Source: Apostichopus japonicus
Lineage: Eukaryota; Echinodermata; Holothuroidea; Aspidochirotida; Stichopodidae
NCBI RefSeq assembly: GCF_037975245.1
Contig: NC_092571.1
Coordinates: forward strand, 16,115,917-16,179,916
Length of the DNA stretch: 64,000 bases
Direction of reading: 5' to 3'
Below, one piece after another: positions 62,662 through 64,000 of this stretch. The translations under genes were made by a program, and so were the position numbers. Below the pieces are notes generated by a model that saw only the letters and a program-made list of their open reading frames with translations, searched no databases and had not been told where the DNA came from. Numbering within the stretch: position 1 is the first letter of the stretch; every line of letters starts with the position of its first letter.

Positions 62662-64000
62662 GTCATTTTAGCATATATATGTATATAGATACTTGTACAG
62701 TAGGAGTTCTTGCTGCTCTGTTGTAAAAGTGAAAGATGAAACGGTTGTGCATGTCAAAAGGAAGTATCATAAAAGATGGTATTAGGTTAAACTATAGTTG
62801 AAAATTCCTTTCTATTTTATTATGTACTTTCAATACTCGTATAATTTCGTACCAATCTTTCTTGCCTCATTGGATTTGATGGGGTTTCCATTGTTGACTG
62901 ATAGTAGTTTCCTCCATACGTTCGTGCTGACGATGTTGATGTCATACTTTTGTGATTGCGTGATGCTCGAATTTGGCAGACATTTCACAATTTAACTGTG
63001 GAAATAACGACTTACAGATTAATCGGTAAAGACAAAGTCCACTCTATTTCTTGAAATCCAAACTGCTCTCTGCTGTTATGGGTAGTGCAAAAAAAACAAC
63101 TCTGATCTGATCTACTTGGTGTACATGTGCTCTATGAGCATTACACATTGTATGAATTCACATATATATGGGCCCTAATTAATATGTTGATAAGACAGTT
63201 AAAAGAGGGGAAAAATTTGTAGTTTGGGTTGTTTGGTTAATGCAAAAGAATCTTAAGGTTTCTTTTTAAACAATAAACAAGGAATAAAGGAAGGAAGTTT
63301 CTTAGACCTGTTATTGTGATCTATTGTAGTTTAAGTTTCCACATGAAGGGGGAGAATGAGGAAGATTTAGAAGAGGAAGGGGAGGATGTGAAGATGGAGA
63401 AGAGGAAGGGAAGGATGAGGAAGGGGAGGGATGAGGAAGGAGAGGAAGGGGAAGATGAGGAAAGAGAGGGGTGAATTCTCATCCTGCAAGAATGAGGATG
63501 AATAAGTGGAGGATGAGGAAGGATGAGGAAGGGGAAGATCAAGGAAAGAGAGGGATGAATTCTCATCTTGCATGAATGCTGACCCATTTTTTACAGTATA
63601 AATTTACAAGCCTGCTCCCCTATGACAAAGACGCCCCACAAGTGCTACCCAGTCCCCTGGTAAACCTTGTGACCTCTCTGCTATCAAATCTAGAACAGTT
63701 TTTATTGTCACTATGACCTGGGTTCAAGACCTTGCCCAGAGGATGCTGAAGGATGACATGCTTTGTACCATAGAACAATGCTAGAATTACTTGTGATTGT
63801 AAAATGCAAGGAGATATAACAAGACAGTTATACAAGCTTAGATGATTACTTAGAAATGACTTGCATTCAGCTACATGTAATGTGCTGTGATGCACTGTAT
63901 ACAGTACAGTACTGTAGGAGGCCCAAGTTATGCATTCTGCTGATAACTGACAAACACCTCTGTTGAGCTTTGAATAGGGGATACCTGAGCATTGTTGACT
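62662..64000. other. gene-free right end of the window
   Basis: No gene seen. The stretch includes the purine-rich repeat at about 63345-63565; a gene extending beyond the window cannot be excluded. Confidence 0.4.
63345..63565. repeat. purine-rich repeat (GAGGAAG type)
   Basis: A GGATGAGGAAGGGGAGG-type purine tract with a larger tandem duplication: GATGAGGAAAGAGAGGGGTG followed by AATTCTCATCCTGCA recurs about 80 bases later as the GATCAAGGAAAGAGAGGGAT version. The Ser/Pro-rich minus-strand ORFs are its translation and not genes. Confidence 0.8.

Noticed and set aside
63321-63587. Ser/Pro/Leu-rich minus-strand ORFs
   Set aside because: They translate the purine-rich GAGGAAG repeat.

Overview
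This is a 64 kb piece of AT-rich, intron-containing eukaryotic nuclear DNA. Genes with short exons and GT-AG introns, tRNA-derived SINEs, many small hAT-type and TTAA-flanked elements, long TA microsatellites and frequent oligo-G/oligo-C tracts point to a marine invertebrate. An echinoderm, possibly a sea cucumber, is my best guess; it rests on general sequence character and not on a diagnostic gene. No operons, prokaryotic features or CRISPR arrays are present.

Three protein-coding genes can be assembled with consistent reading frames. (1) Plus strand, 12922-14485, two exons: a 310-residue homologue of AURKAIP1, the mitochondrial small-subunit ribosomal protein mS38, with an N-terminal presequence and the lysine/arginine-rich mS38 core. 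(2) Minus strand, 24437-19526, five exons, all junctions in phase 1: a 322-residue secreted protein with a long Lys/Ala-rich basic middle and a C-terminal ten-cysteine domain whose spacing fits the colipase/Dickkopf-C2/prokineticin fold. (3) Minus strand, 52997-43586, fourteen exons: a 330-residue GPI-anchored Ly6/uPAR (LU) domain protein whose Thr-rich stalk is encoded by a run of phase-1/1 mini-exons of 36-48 nt.

The LU gene is the most remarkable item. Eight of its stalk mini-exons lie in a tandem array of genomic units of about 290-313 bp, and an exon-less ninth unit lies at the upstream edge. Every mini-exon can be skipped without a frameshift, and the array's acceptors share an AAG ending, so stalk length could vary by copy number and by splicing. 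One unit is interrupted by a 1.6 kb hAT-type element with a perfect 8-bp target duplication. That element is itself interrupted by a second hAT-type element, also with a perfect 8-bp duplication.

Layout: 0-11.6 kb is gene-free with dispersed repeats; 11.6-14.7 kb holds a locally duplicated region and the mS38 gene; 16.3-17.3 kb holds a decayed U2 snRNA copy and a SINE; 19.5-24.4 kb holds the ten-cysteine secreted-protein gene; 24.4-43.4 kb is mostly gene-free with SINEs, minisatellites and TA tracts, plus one doubtful signal-peptide ORF at 31.1 kb; 43.4-53.0 kb holds the LU gene; 53-64 kb is gene-free with TTAA-flanked MITEs, a SINE fragment and purine-rich repeats. The three genes look functionally unrelated (mitochondrial ribosome, secreted factor, cell-surface protein), as expected for neighbouring animal genes.
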